From Euprymna scolopes (Eukaryota > Mollusca > Cephalopoda > Sepiida > Sepiolidae), in the NCBI GenBank assembly GCA_024364805.1, contig CM044505.1, positions 75,568,448-75,593,176 of the forward strand: 24,729 nt of DNA. The letters are read 5' to 3'. Shown here in pieces: positions 10,012 to 19,764 of this stretch (position 1 is the stretch's first letter; the number at the start of each line of letters is the position of its first letter). The translations under genes were made by a program, and so were the position numbers. The notes under the pieces are model-generated. The model was not told where the DNA came from. It saw only the letters and a list, made by a program, of their open reading frames with translations, and searched no databases.

Positions 10012-10710
10012 TGGCGACAAGGTACGAACGAACCATACGGAGAAGAATTAATAATTAAGAGCCTTCAACAATGTCGGTGCGTAGAGGGAGTGTGGCGCAT
10101 GCAGAAAAAAGTCCAACCTTAGCTTAACGACGAAGGATTCAGAACTCCATGATATTTAAAAGTCGTTAAAGGACGACTAAGCATTAAGGAATTGCAGACG
10201 TTTCAACGAAAGACACTGGTAAATTGCCCATTTAGAAATAAGAAATGTTTCGTGTGCAACAAGAATGGACACAAAAGTTCGTGTTGTAAAAAAAAAAATC
10301 AATAACCGAATTAGACAAACAAGTTCGAATATCAAATCAGACAGAGATTTTAGGAAATATATGACGACGGAAATATTTAGAAAAAAAAAAATCAAATTTC
10401 AGCTCGATTCAGAATCAGATCTGACAATAATGAACTATAAAACATGGAATTTTTTTTTAAAAATATGCCTACGATAATGAAGTCAAAACTCGCTCGTACG
10501 GTAACTGGCAAAAAAATTAACTTCGAAAGCGAGGTTGTACTTCCTATGAAACTAAACGGGGTCGTTAAAAAAATAAAAGTTTTAATTCTGACAAATGGAG
10601 AAAACTTGATGGATATGGATTTTGTTGAAACATTCGAATTGTGGGATAAACGTTTAAACTCTTTCTGCCGAAAAATACAATGTGTTGGCCCCAAGGGTAA
10701 ACGTGGGTAG
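10012..10710 (+). mobile_element. fossil Ty3/Gypsy (Mag clade): primer site, gag zinc knuckle, protease
   Basis: The piece starts with a TGGCGACAAGG primer-binding-site-like sequence, as in Mag/SURL-type elements. A CCHC zinc knuckle of gag (CFVCNKNGHKSSCC, CX2CX4HX4C) is encoded at 10246-10287. An aspartic-protease region follows (10390-10700) with wording typical of the clade, such as VVLPMKLNGVVKK and FELWDK..LNSFC. Most of gag is absent, and pol beyond the protease is not present here. It is an old, broken copy with several breaks. It runs opposite to the pol piece at 12940-15415. Confidence 0.8.
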
Positions 10711-10904
10711 CGTTACATATATATTTACAAATAAATACACGTTGCGCTGTATTATAGTGTGGACGAACACTTTTAAATTCGCATGCAGATATGTATGTAT
10801 ATGCATGTTGTGACAATGTTTCACGGCACGATCGTTGAGAGTCTCTACCCTAACGAATATTACAAGCAAGAGTGGATGCGGGCTCAGATAAGATGGTCGA
10901 TAAC

Positions 10905-11115
10905 CTGACGTCATCGGCATTAAGCCACACTTGCGCACGCTTATCAGAAGAGCTTCTTATCAACACTTGTAGTTTCCCAACCTGTACACAAATGTCGTGG
11001 GTGGGTGTTCGGGCGTGGATAACACTAGTACAATGGGAGGACTTCTACAAAAGGTATAAAAACCGCACCTTTACTCAGTGGCATTGTAGATTTTTGGTGG
11101 ACGTACTACCAAAGG
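10905..11115 (+). promoter_or_regulatory. promoter-like block with CRE, GATA, TATA and a possible splice donor
   Basis: In order: TGACGTCA at about 10906-10913 (the CREB palindrome); paired GATA-type words (CTTATCA twice, near 10940 and 10957); GT/CACC-like GGGTGGGTG near 11000; TATAAAAA at 11055-11062; an initiator-like TCAGT at 11075-11079; and AAAG/GTAAGA near 11114, which would be a good splice donor. The block is less AT-rich than its surroundings. It could drive a 5' non-coding exon of the chitinase gene downstream, whose coding exon has its own splice acceptor at 16395. Equally, it could be the promoter part of an old LTR, since a TGTTGTGACAATG start lies near 10807. Nothing in the sequence decides between these. 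Confidence 0.35.
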
Positions 11116-11400
11116 TAAGAAATCAGCGCATTCAAATTTTCGTTTATTTTATTTCATTCGTTGTTTTTCTTCTACACATATTCTTCGTTCTTTTTTTCTT
11201 TATTTTTTTTATTAATGAGTCATCATTTATCAAAACAAAATTCCCTTGGGGATAAGAATAAATGTGATCGAAGGTTATCGTTACAATTAATTGTTTCCGC
11301 GTCATTTCCGGTTGCTCCCTCGTTTTTAATTAGTTTTTTGCACGGCATGTTTTGTTTATTAAATTGTTAGGTAAAAGTACAGCATGGTTAATGGATAAAG
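11116..11400. other. no recognised gene
   Basis: T-rich on the + strand (11160-11215), then unremarkable. If the donor at 11114 is real, this would be intron. Confidence 0.4.
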
Positions 11401-11521
11401 GAACTCCCTCCCAATGTTAGAAACGGCTTTTCTAAATAACAACGTTATTATTTAGAACATTTTTTTTCTAAATAATAATATCATTATTTAGAAAAAAAAA
11501 ATTCTAAATATGAGGAGGGGA
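11401..11521. repeat. palindromic MITE-like repeat, copy A
   Basis: The ends CCCTCCCAATGTTAGAA and (reverse-complemented) CCCTCCTCATATTTAGAA mirror each other. Inside are two nested hairpins built from TTCTAAATAA...TTATTTAGAA, at 11430-11455 and 11466-11492. A second, partial and inverted copy at 20561-20612 shares the CCCTCCC terminus, the GGCTTTTCTAAATAA core and AACGTTAT, which proves it is dispersed. Confidence 0.7.
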
Positions 11522-12510
11522 ACATGAAATGAAATGGAATCAGTAATCGTAAAGACAACCAGATCGAATGATTTTCAGTATGCACAACATAACTTCGTTG
11601 ACCTGCTAATTCTCATTAGATCATCGAAGTTAAAAAAAAAACAGTACCAGTTTGGTAACCCTTTGAGAATATCAGGCGCTGTATTTAGGAGTACTTTCAC
11701 ACCTCAATGCAAGAACTACAAAACCTAATGTCGTCATCTTCTCTAACGGGGATATACATTTGACTGGGGACGGCTTCTGAATTTCATATTCCTATGACAT
11801 TTTCTCCTTCAGAGAAAGTCGGCTCAACCTTGGCTAAGGTGAATGTTGTGCATTAAAAACATGATTGCCAATTGAAAGATGAAAAATCTTATGAGAAGAT
11901 TGAATGAACTAAGTTTAATTACTTATGGTGACAGTTTATGATAAGAATCAGTGAACATTGAATTTGAAGAGGATCATTCTGTAATCTGCAGAGAAGCAGT
12001 ATCATGGTAATATGTTCCACAGGCGAAAAACTCTTGCAAAAACGTCTAGTCGTAGAAATTTCGTCTGATGCTAGGTACATCAATAATAAAAAAAATGATT
12101 TTTTTTCATTATGGCAGAAAAACGAGTTTTTGTTGTGAATGTATTCCAAGAAGGAACCAGAGATTAGAGAATTTATTTTTCTTCCTAAGCATTCCCGCCT
12201 GTCATAGTCCGGGGAAATCGCTTCTTCATAGGTTTGTAATGTCAACATAACAAAGCAATATTTTATGAGATTAAAAACAATATTTTATGAGATTAAAAAC
12301 AATATTTTTTTTACTACAAAACTATAATGTAAGCATCGCAAGCGACATTCAATAAATACAGTTACTGGAGGAAGTCATCTTAGTATTGAACAGATACTAC
12401 ACTTTGAATTATTTACAGAAAAGGTAAACTAATTTTACACATTAAAAGTGTACAGAATGTGTTGAATCGGTTATTTTCTGTTTATTCTCATTTCAAAAAA
12501 TATTTTTTAT
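11522..12510. repeat. no recognised gene; small tandem repeat at 12256-12310
   Basis: A 23-bp unit, CAATATTTTATGAGATTAAAAA, occurs two and a half times at about 12256-12310. The 109-codon minus-strand frame at 11919-12248 has no motif I recognise. The rest shows nothing that I can support. Confidence 0.6.
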
Positions 12511-12560
12511 TAGTGATGGGACGATTTCAATATCCTGATTCTGATACAAATTATTTGTAT
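12511..12560. mobile_element. orphan end of an hAT-type element
   Basis: TAGTGATGGGACGATTTCAA matches the inverted right end of the element at 19091-19524 at 17 of its first 20 positions. The similarity continues into TTCTGATACAAATTA. No partner end is visible to the right before the Gypsy piece, so this copy is truncated. Confidence 0.55.
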
Positions 12561-12939
12561 TATTTGTTTTATTTGGATTACTGTTTCTCATACTGAGTGT
12601 TATTTTTCAAACCATTTTGGCCGATATAATCTGCCCTCTTCAGCTGTGCTTTATTGAACTTAGGAATCTATCTATCAAACAGAAATTTGCATGAAATTTC
12701 GAACAGAATCCCATATTTAATTGTAGTGGAGCCGGAAAGGATGAAAGTAGGAATACGATGAATTGGTGAGAATAAGAAGAACATTTATATCAAGCAAGGG
12801 TTAGTGGTACAGAAAAGGTAAGGAAGTCCAGAGGGATTCGTCTTTGTACGACATCCGGGATAGATCTCATTGAGCAGTCTAGACTTGCTGGTTATATGCC
12901 TAATGGACAAGTCCATATTAGCGATTTTTTTGTTCAGGA
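12561..12939. other. no recognised gene
   Basis: Non-coding DNA between the hAT end and the 3' end of the fossil pol piece. An LTR of that element would be expected here, but I cannot identify one. Confidence 0.4.
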
Positions 12940-15415
12940 AAAAAAAAGTTAATATTTCTTCCTTTTTGGATCGATGAAAAGGGGTTCAGTAACCTTTCTC
13001 TTCCTTGTCGATCGGCGCTGTTCTAGGTTTGCTTGGGGAGGTTCGATATCGAACATATCATATAACGTATCGCTAGCTTCTTCTTCGACTTGAGGCGTGT
13101 CTTTACCATTGTCACGATAGCGTCTAATTTGATTTAAGTGTATCTTGTAAGTGGTTGTAGGGCCTAGAACGATGTAGGTAGTGTTTCCAATTATGTGGTC
13201 AATTGTTCGCTGCTCCCAAAACGATGTATTGTTTCCGTATGCTTTAAAGAAAAATTTTTCTCCTGGGTTATAATTTTTGTGGGAACGGTAGTGGTCCTAC
13301 CCGAATTTGCTTGTTTTGGCAGTTGTTTTTCGAATACTGGTCGTATTTTTCGCGCAAACATGGTCTCTGCATGGGGCGTTGCTTCAGGGGTATTCGGGTT
13401 TGGTGTAATCCTGTAAACCCGTCAGAACTGTTGTAAGGCATTATATGAAGGTGTTCCCGAAGCTTTCTTCAATGCTCTTTTCAAAGTGTCTACCACACGT
13501 TCTGCCTGTCCATTAGATCTTAGATGTTACGGAGGTATAGTGATGTGTTTTATTTGGAAACTGTAGCAGAATTCTTTGAAATCGGCTGATGTGAACTGTG
13601 TCCAGTTGTTGCTGACTAAGCAATCGACAATGTCAAATTGGGCAAAAAGTTCATGGAGGAAAGAGTTAGTGACCCTTGTGGTCGGTCTCTTGCACACGAG
13701 TACAATTTTGAATAGCTATCTAATACAATCAAGTAGTAGACATCCTCCACTGGTCCTGCGAAATCCATATGTATTCTCAACCAAGGTTGGTCTGTCTTTT
13801 GTAGGTGACTGGTTGTACTTTAGCTGCTAGAGAACAACCCTTGCAAGAATCCACCAAATTTGAGATGTCTAAATCCATATATGGCCAACATACATAACTC
13901 CGCATAAGGCTTTTCATCCTATTCTTTCCTGTATGACCAATGTGAAAATCTCTTAGTATTCGTTACTGTAAAGTCTTAGGTATAACCACCCTTTCACTTT
14001 ATAATAGTACATTGTCACACAAGGAGAAAATGTCCGCTATCTGTCGATTATTTTCCATGATCCTCCGTTTTGTGGAGCAAATGAATTCGTTTTTTTGGGC
14101 TTCACATTTTATTTTCTGTAGGGTAACTGGTAGTTCTTTAATCAAAGCATCAGATTCTTGATCTCACTGTCTTCTAGTAGTTTGCCTTGACTTGGAATTA
14201 ACCTCGACAATCTGTCAGCATGACCAATTTTTTGTGAGGGGTGGTATTCTAACTTAAAGTTATAGTTAAGTAAGACCGTACCCCATCTCAGCAATCTGTT
14301 TGCTGTATACAGAGGTAGTCCTTTCCTTGATCCGAAGATAGTAAGGAGTGGTTTATGGTCAGTTTGCAAATTGAAAAATCTTCCATGCAAATAACGATGG
14401 CACTTTGTTACCGCGAATATTATGGCGAGGGCTTCCTTCTCGATCTGCGAGTAATGTTTTCCCGAAGGTAATAACGTGCATGATGCATGTGCCACTGGTT
14501 TCTTGCTTCCATCCGGCATTCTGTGTAGTATGCAAGCGCCTATGCCATGAGAGCTTACGTCGCTAGCAACTATATCTAATTCTGGTTTGTAATGTGTAAG
14601 AGATAGGTCGGACGTCAGTACAGTTTTAATTTTGTTGAATACCTAATGGCATTCATATATCCATTCCTAAGTACTGTCTTTCTTCAAAAGTTTGTTAAGT
14701 GGAGCCCGAAGATCATGCATTGTGTGAATAAATGACTGGTAATAGTTGGCCAGTCCTAGATAGCTTTGTAGTTCGGTGACGTTCCCGGCAGTTGGCACGT
14801 TCTTTATTGCAGTTGTTCTGTCAGGATCTGGTCTCCTTCCCTCTTTGTCAATTATGTATCCTTTGTAATTTCTTCTAGGAAAAATTCGAACTTTCCTTCC
14901 TTGACTTTGAAACCGAAATCCTGTATCCGTGAAAATACTTTTTGTATGCACTCTCTATGTTGTTCCTTAGATTTGCTGATGATAATTATATCACCCAAGT
15001 ATGCAGTTGTGAAATCGAGTCCGTCTAGCATAGTATTCATTATTTCTTGAAAAATCGCCAGAGCGATCTTGACCCCAAACGCTAGTCTCTCAAATTGGTA
15101 TAAACACCTGTGAGTGTTTATAGAAAGTAGCTTTGAGCTATTTTCCTTAACCGGAATCTGAAGATAAGCCTCACTGAGATCGACCTTAGAGAAGATCTTA
15201 CCTCCGTTCAGTTTTGTGAAAATCTCCTCGGGACTAGGCTGTGGGTAATAGTAGTCTTTCAAGACAGCGTTTCACCCAGTAGAAAAATCAGCGCAAACGC
15301 GGATTTCTTTCGATTTCTTTTTGACGTGTACGGTAGGAGCTGCCCATTGGCTGAATTCCACTTTTGATGATATGCCGGTCTTGACTAGTCTGTCAAGATC
15401 CTCATTGATTGATCA
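12940..15415 (-). mobile_element. fossil Ty3/Gypsy (Mag clade) pol: RT, RNase H, integrase
   Basis: Read on the minus strand from right to left: the RT (about 15410-14850, with YYYPQPSPEEIFTKLNGG and FSKVDLSEAYLQI); an RT connection (14951-14667, with GRRPDPDRTTAIKNVP and LQSYLGLANYYQSF); RNase H (14519-14142, with HYSQIEKEALAIIFAVTK and LQTDHKPLLTIFGS, then HADRLSRLIP); an integrase HHCC zinc domain (about 13935-13835, with FHIGHTGKNRMKSLM and VCWPYM); a decayed integrase core; and a basic C-terminal tail near 13000. The wording is that of the Mag clade, the most common Gypsy group in molluscs. It is a broken, old copy with many breaks (probably more than ten), and no flanking LTR pair is recognised. 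Confidence 0.9.
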
Positions 15416-15600
15416 TTGAAAATTTAGATCTATTGCAATGTTGGTGTACTTCAGATGACTGCCTTGTTGGGAACCACCAGAATCTTATGAAAAGTGCTGG
15501 AAAATTGAGAAAAGATGTTGATAACCTATCGTCATGTTATGATCCGCCTATTGGCATAAAATCGGCAACAACAACAGCTACACACGAAATGTGACAACAT
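15416..15600. other. no recognised gene
   Basis: A 61-codon plus-strand frame (15409-15594, with CWCTSDDCLVGNHQNL) shows no known motif. It leads straight into an (AAT)n tract, which could mean a retroelement 3' end, but I cannot confirm that. Confidence 0.35.
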
Positions 15601-15601
15601 A

Positions 15602-15662
<61 letters not shown>
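15601..15662. repeat. (AAT)n microsatellite 1
   Basis: About 20 AAT units. It gives a false poly-isoleucine frame on both strands. Confidence 0.97.
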
Positions 15663-15968
15663 GCATCAGCCTCGGCTGCTACCGGGCAAAATAGTTGTGA
15701 AAGGTCAAGGTGGATGTAAAGACCAAGAGGCGGTTTATTACCACCCAAATCTTGGAGAAGATTAATGATCTTTGCCAGCGAAAAAGAACAAAAAAAAAAA
15801 ATGCTAAGCAACTGTTGTGATAACGCAAACTCATGTGCAATGGTTATTGAAAGAGTTGGATAGTAAATCTAAATCTGGAAAGGCTTGTTGTCACTCAGAC
15901 TCCAGGGAACATCTCTGGTTATCAGTGAGTCATCACAGATTAACTCCTGTGTGAAAAATTCTAGTGAG

Positions 15969-15972
<4 letters not shown>
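15663..15972. other. unique spacer between two (AAT)n tracts
   Basis: 310 bases of moderately GC-richer DNA flanked on both sides by (AAT)n in the same orientation. This could be a retroelement unit ending in AAT repeats. I recognise no coding motif. Confidence 0.4.
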
Positions 15973-16027
<55 letters not shown>

Positions 16028-16030
16028 TAT
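15973..16030. repeat. (AAT)n microsatellite 2, followed by (AGT)n
   Basis: About 19 AAT units, then imperfect AGT and GGA-rich triplets to about 16095. Confidence 0.95.
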
Positions 16031-16168
16031 TAGTGGTAGTAGTAGTAGTATTAGTAGTAGGAGGAAGAGGAGGTGAAGGAGAGGGAGGAGGAGTAAATAT
16101 CATTATTACTATTAGTAGTATTAGTTTAAGTTTATCTAAGGACACACTCGACACTCCAATAATTTCTT

Positions 16169-16169
16169 A

Positions 16170-16204
<35 letters not shown>

Positions 16205-16230
16205 TTGTCTGTCTGTCTGTCTGTCTGTCT
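16169..16230. repeat. compound (ATCT)n(GTCT)n microsatellite
   Basis: About nine ATCT units pass into six GTCT units. The reverse-complement type (GATA/GACA) recurs at 24330-24422. Confidence 0.95.
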
Positions 16231-16389
16231 TATGCTAACATTCTTACACGTACGTCATGTATATTCATACAGGTGTACTTATATAGGTAATTTGAATGAT
16301 GAACACCTTTCTACCATAGATGTATACATTCAATTCATATAGCGATATTCCTGTCTATATTTAATCTTCAAACATTTTATTTTTTTGTT

Positions 16390-16400
16390 TAACAGACAAA
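16390..16400 (+). promoter_or_regulatory. splice acceptor and short 5' UTR before the chitinase start
   Basis: A T-rich tract ends in TTTAACAG at 16395, then ACAAA leads directly into the ATG at 16401. This suggests that an upstream non-coding exon is spliced here and that the 5' UTR part of this exon is only 5 bases. Without an upstream exon, the same bases would simply be leader. Confidence 0.5.
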
Positions 16401-16452
16401 ATGCTTGCGGTTTCATTACTCTTCTTACTGGCCATTGGCGGAGTCAGCAGCG
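16401..16452 (+). CDS. secreted chitinase (GH18), exon 1: signal peptide
   Basis: The ATG opens a hydrophobic leader MLAVSLLFLLAIGGVSS (17 residues), then the first base of a codon, then a strong donor G/GTAAGT at 16453. The leader has a hydrophobic core and small residues at the end, as in a classic secretory signal peptide, with cleavage expected near Ser17/Ala18 or Ala18/Gly19. A very short first coding exon with only the signal peptide, ending in phase 1, is the usual layout of animal chitotriosidase/AMCase genes. The exon joins in frame to 19765. The start is the only ATG in this exon. The product would be exported, to digest chitin in food or cuticle or to act in defence; which one cannot be told from this part. 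Confidence 0.8.
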
Positions 16453-16739
16453 GTAAGTCATACACGATCTTTCATCTGTGTATATTTGTCTACTTATGGA
16501 AACTACGCCTAGCATGCGTACAATGGAAATAATCCTAAATGCATAAAATAATATAAATGCGTTGTATACAACACAGTGATTAGATTTAAAAACAAAAAGT
16601 AGGTTAATATTGTGATTGTCCTTTAATTTTCAAGATATGAGAGAGAGAGGTAATCAGATATCAGATAAGTCACCAGTAATGAACTGTTCTAATAACAGAA
16701 GCCAAGGCGAACCTTTCTCAACTATGATCAGCTCTTAAT

Positions 16740-17181
16740 AACATCCAATAAAGAAACTAAACCCTGAACCAGAAGGTTAGAGTATGTTCCCTTCTTTTGA
16801 AGTCTTTTCTCCTGGTTCATAAGTATCGTAGGTTTGGTGGAGAACATTCTAAACAAAGCATGAAGCCACTTAGTGTAAGGAGCTAATAAGAATGGAAAAT
16901 GCTTATCGCAAAGATAGGAGATGCCTATTGACCTTAGTCTTGGAAAGATCAAGTATATAGATAGAAGGAAAAACAGGCAGCTGGGAGAAAGTTCCACAAG
17001 CCTGCAATTCTTTGAAAGATGCGACTGGAATAGGTATTGCAATGAGATATCCAAACGGCAAATTGATGGAAACCACTAGACAAACGAGTTGGACCAAAGG
17101 AAGCAGGGAATAGATCAGACATTTCTGAAGAAAGCATACCACAACAGTATTTATAGAAAAGACTGAGACTAGCAACACCAC
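16740..17181 (-). mobile_element. LINE fragment 3: RT C-terminal tail and 3' end
   Basis: Two overlapping minus-strand frames give the tail usual for CR1/Jockey-type LINEs. One carries QFAVWISHCNTYSSRIFQRI and GLWNFLPA, the other FPSIYILDLSKTKVNRHLLSL. The match is to the common pattern 'SFFPRTARLWNSLP..CFPS..DL.KFK..VNRHLL'. A frameshift separates the two parts. Downstream (to about 16740) would be the 3' UTR. The fragment is 5'-truncated, lies antisense in chitinase intron 1, and is not the same subfamily as fragments 1 and 2 by wording. Confidence 0.75.
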
Positions 17182-17872
17182 GTCTTCTTCTTCTTCTTTT
17201 TCATCTTCTAGTCTTCTTTTTCTTTGCCCATGAGCTTAACATCAAATTAATTTTCCATGAATAATTTCTTTCAAAGAATTTATCATTGGTGTAACAAGTT
17301 ACCACACGATTGCTTCTCGAAGGCTACAAGATGATCGCCTTCAGATCTAATATTAAAGAACACGTGTAAATTACTTGTCCAAATTCAAGAGTAACAACTT
17401 TAAAAAAACTTCACTTGGAAATTGGATTTATTTAAGGTCACCTCGTCACTCTCGCTTTTCTTATTTTTCCTTTAGTCCTTACATGTAGTAAGTGATGTTT
17501 CTGACAAAGGGAAAAGAATTGCTGTTTTCTGGATCTCACACTTATGCGTTTCTTTTTTGCATTGAAGTATTTTTTTAGCTCTTTACATCAGTTTGCTTCA
17601 TGTCTTGTCTGGAGCTATTCCTACTAAAAACATGTTCAGTTAAAGTTCAGCTAGAATTATAATTTTCAGTGTTTCAATGAAAAATACAACTTTGAGATTT
17701 TTATGCAATATCTTTGCGAAATGTGATATAGTATTAAGTACATATATAATGTGCCAATATGATTTAATTTAAAAGAAATCCTCGTATTGCTAGTGACTAA
17801 GCAATAATAATACTGTTGTTTTGTTTTATTTTAAAACTGACTCATTCAATTTATAGAGAAATAACAATTTGT

Positions 17873-17891
17873 TATATATATATATATATAT
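17873..17891. repeat. short (AT)n microsatellite
   Basis: About nine units, within intron 1. Confidence 0.9.
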
Positions 17892-18079
17892 TCAATTTGT
17901 CTTTACATAAGTAGTAATTTGTTGTTACACAGTCATAAGCATGTTTCAGTCTTCTAGCGTTTAGTAACTAGAGACCTCTTCAAGCAACAAATGCTTATTT
18001 ACGAAAGCGGAATTCAACTTCCATATTGAACACTATTGTATTAACCTCGTTATATTTCATTGGTTACACTACTTTTGAA

Positions 18080-18082
<3 letters not shown>

Positions 18083-18150
<68 letters not shown>
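18083..18150. repeat. (TA)n microsatellite
   Basis: About 34 units. It may be internal to the candidate Helitron whose 3' end lies at 18637. Confidence 0.95.
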
Positions 18151-18152
<2 letters not shown>

Positions 18153-18234
18153 ATAGCGTGTGTGTTATTTATTTTGTGTATCACTCTTACATCCGAGTGA
18201 CTGTCGTTTAATTGTTATGGACTTCCATTTCTTG

Positions 18235-18379
18235 TAATAAATAATTTTACCAAGAATTCTTCATAAGTTTAAGTTTCAGTTTCGATTATAGCTGGTGGCA
18301 CTCCAGTAATCTGTTGTTTTTCTAAATAAATTTATCAAGAATTCTTCATAAGTTTCGGTTTCAGTTTCGATTCAAGCTG
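18235..18379. repeat. 87-bp direct duplication
   Basis: About 58 bases are repeated with roughly 88% identity at 18235-18292 and 18322-18379. Shared words are CAAGAATTCTTCATAAGTTT and TTTCAGTTTCGATT. Confidence 0.8.
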
Positions 18380-18609
18380 ATGCCCCCAAGTCATATGGAT
18401 ATATTTTTTTATTTTTGAAATCACAACTTTATAATATATAAAAATCGATCGAACATTAATTCTATGATAATATATACGAGATCTGCAAGAATTAAAATAT
18501 CATATTTAAGTTTACTTTACGACCAGGCTAAAATAATATTAATAGCGTCTCCATTTACGCTGAACATCTACAGAATGCTAAAATCAATATATTACATATG
18601 AATGAGTCC

Positions 18610-18637
18610 CCTGTGGAATTTCCACAGGTCCTGCTAG
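18610..18637 (+). mobile_element. candidate Helitron 3' terminus (hairpin plus CTAG/T)
   Basis: A perfect 9-bp palindrome, CCTGTGGAA-T-TTCCACAGG (18610-18628), is followed after 4 bases by CTAGT (18633-18637). Helitrons end in a short hairpin just upstream of CTRR and insert before a T, which fits here. The gap is a little shorter than the usual 10-12 bases. The element would extend to the left; its 5' TC end is not identified, and no Rep/helicase coding is visible, so it would be non-autonomous. Confidence 0.45.
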
Positions 18638-19090
18638 TTCAAACTGATTCCTTCTGAGTTTATATTTTTCCAAACTAGTTTACCATCCTCTAAAATGCAT
18701 GTTATTATTTTGTAAAATAAAATCTCAGAATATAAAACAAACTTGTTTTAAAACTTGCAGCTAAGTATTCAGAGGGGACTTCAGTTCTCTTTGTCAGTTT
18801 AACGATATTCCGAAAAGACGCTTATAAACTAGATCATTTGGACAAAAGACAAGTCGGAAACTTCAAGTCTGGCGATCAGTATGCGTTCATATTACATAGA
18901 AAACAGGATCATTATATCATTATATCATTATGTTAGAATACATGTTATTTTATGTCACAGCTTGTGTATTAAACACATATTTCAAACATATCCATCATTA
19001 AATCGAAAGACTAAGACCAAAGTACTTGTGACATATTTATTTAAAGCAAACAATCATGGAAGGCAAGCGATGTATACATTTAATTCTTAC

Positions 19091-19524
19091 TAGTGTTGGG
19101 ACGGTAAATCGAAATCGGAATTGGGAATCGAGAAAATCGGAACTTTTTAATGTATCGGAATCGGAAAAATGTGTGCCTAATTTCTGATGTCAAAAACAGT
19201 TCCCTTTGTTGGTTTGTTTTCGTTTAAGGGTTAATTTTCCATTGCTGATACTACAAATAGATGGTAAATATGTATTGGTTTTAAGGTACAAACAAATTTA
19301 GAATCTATAGATCACTCACATGAATGTATTCATACGTTCGCAAAAATATATACCTTTTATCACATGGGTTTTCACGATAATCTAAAGAAAAACAAGTCTA
19401 TAGTTAAATAGTAATTTTTAAAGAATCAAGATCGAAAGCGGTAATTCTGTCAGAATCGGGAATTTAAAACTGAATCGGTAATTGTATCGGAATAAGGAAA
19501 CATTTTGAAATCGTCTCATTACCA
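19091..19524. mobile_element. 434-bp non-autonomous hAT-type element
   Basis: The left end TAGTGTTGGGACG and the inverted right end TGGTAATGAGACG are related (9 of 13). The orphan end at 12511 (TAGTGATGGGACG) bridges them. Eight-base flanks ATTCTTAC (19083-19090) and GTTCTTAT (19525-19532) agree at 6 of 8, as expected for an old hAT 8-bp target duplication. The ends are rich in AATCGGAATCGG-like words. No transposase is encoded. Confidence 0.65.
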
Positions 19525-19764
19525 GTTCTTATTATTTAAGATAGGAATATTGTATTATCAGGGGATCTATATTTGTTATTTTTTGGGAGTCACATGCAGA
19601 GGTTCAGCAGCGGCAAATTCTTAATACTCTTTGGTTCCTTTCGAGCACAGTGTCAAGAGAAAATAGTCAGCAGGGCTCCATACCAGTGCCTTATCAGAAT
19701 CAGTTGGTTGTAATTTTTGAAGTTTTTTGTTTGTTTATAACTTAAAAATATTATTTATTTTCAG

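Larger units (their letters stand above)
16453..19764 (+). other. chitinase intron 1 (3.3 kb, phase 1)
   Basis: Bounded by GTAAGT and a T-rich tract ending TTTTCAG. It holds a LINE tail (16740-17181), two (AT)n tracts, an 87-bp direct duplication, a candidate Helitron end and an hAT element. The stretches 17200-17870 and 18640-19080 show nothing that I can support. Confidence 0.8.

Noticed and set aside
10177-10938. Minus-strand open frames over the gag/protease piece
   Set aside because: Antisense shadows. The plus strand carries the recognisable CCHC and protease wording.
13195-13830. Plus-strand open frames over the integrase region
   Set aside because: Antisense shadows of the minus-strand fossil pol piece.
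15578-16154. Poly-isoleucine and poly-tyrosine open frames
   Set aside because: Translations of the (AAT)n tracts on both strands.
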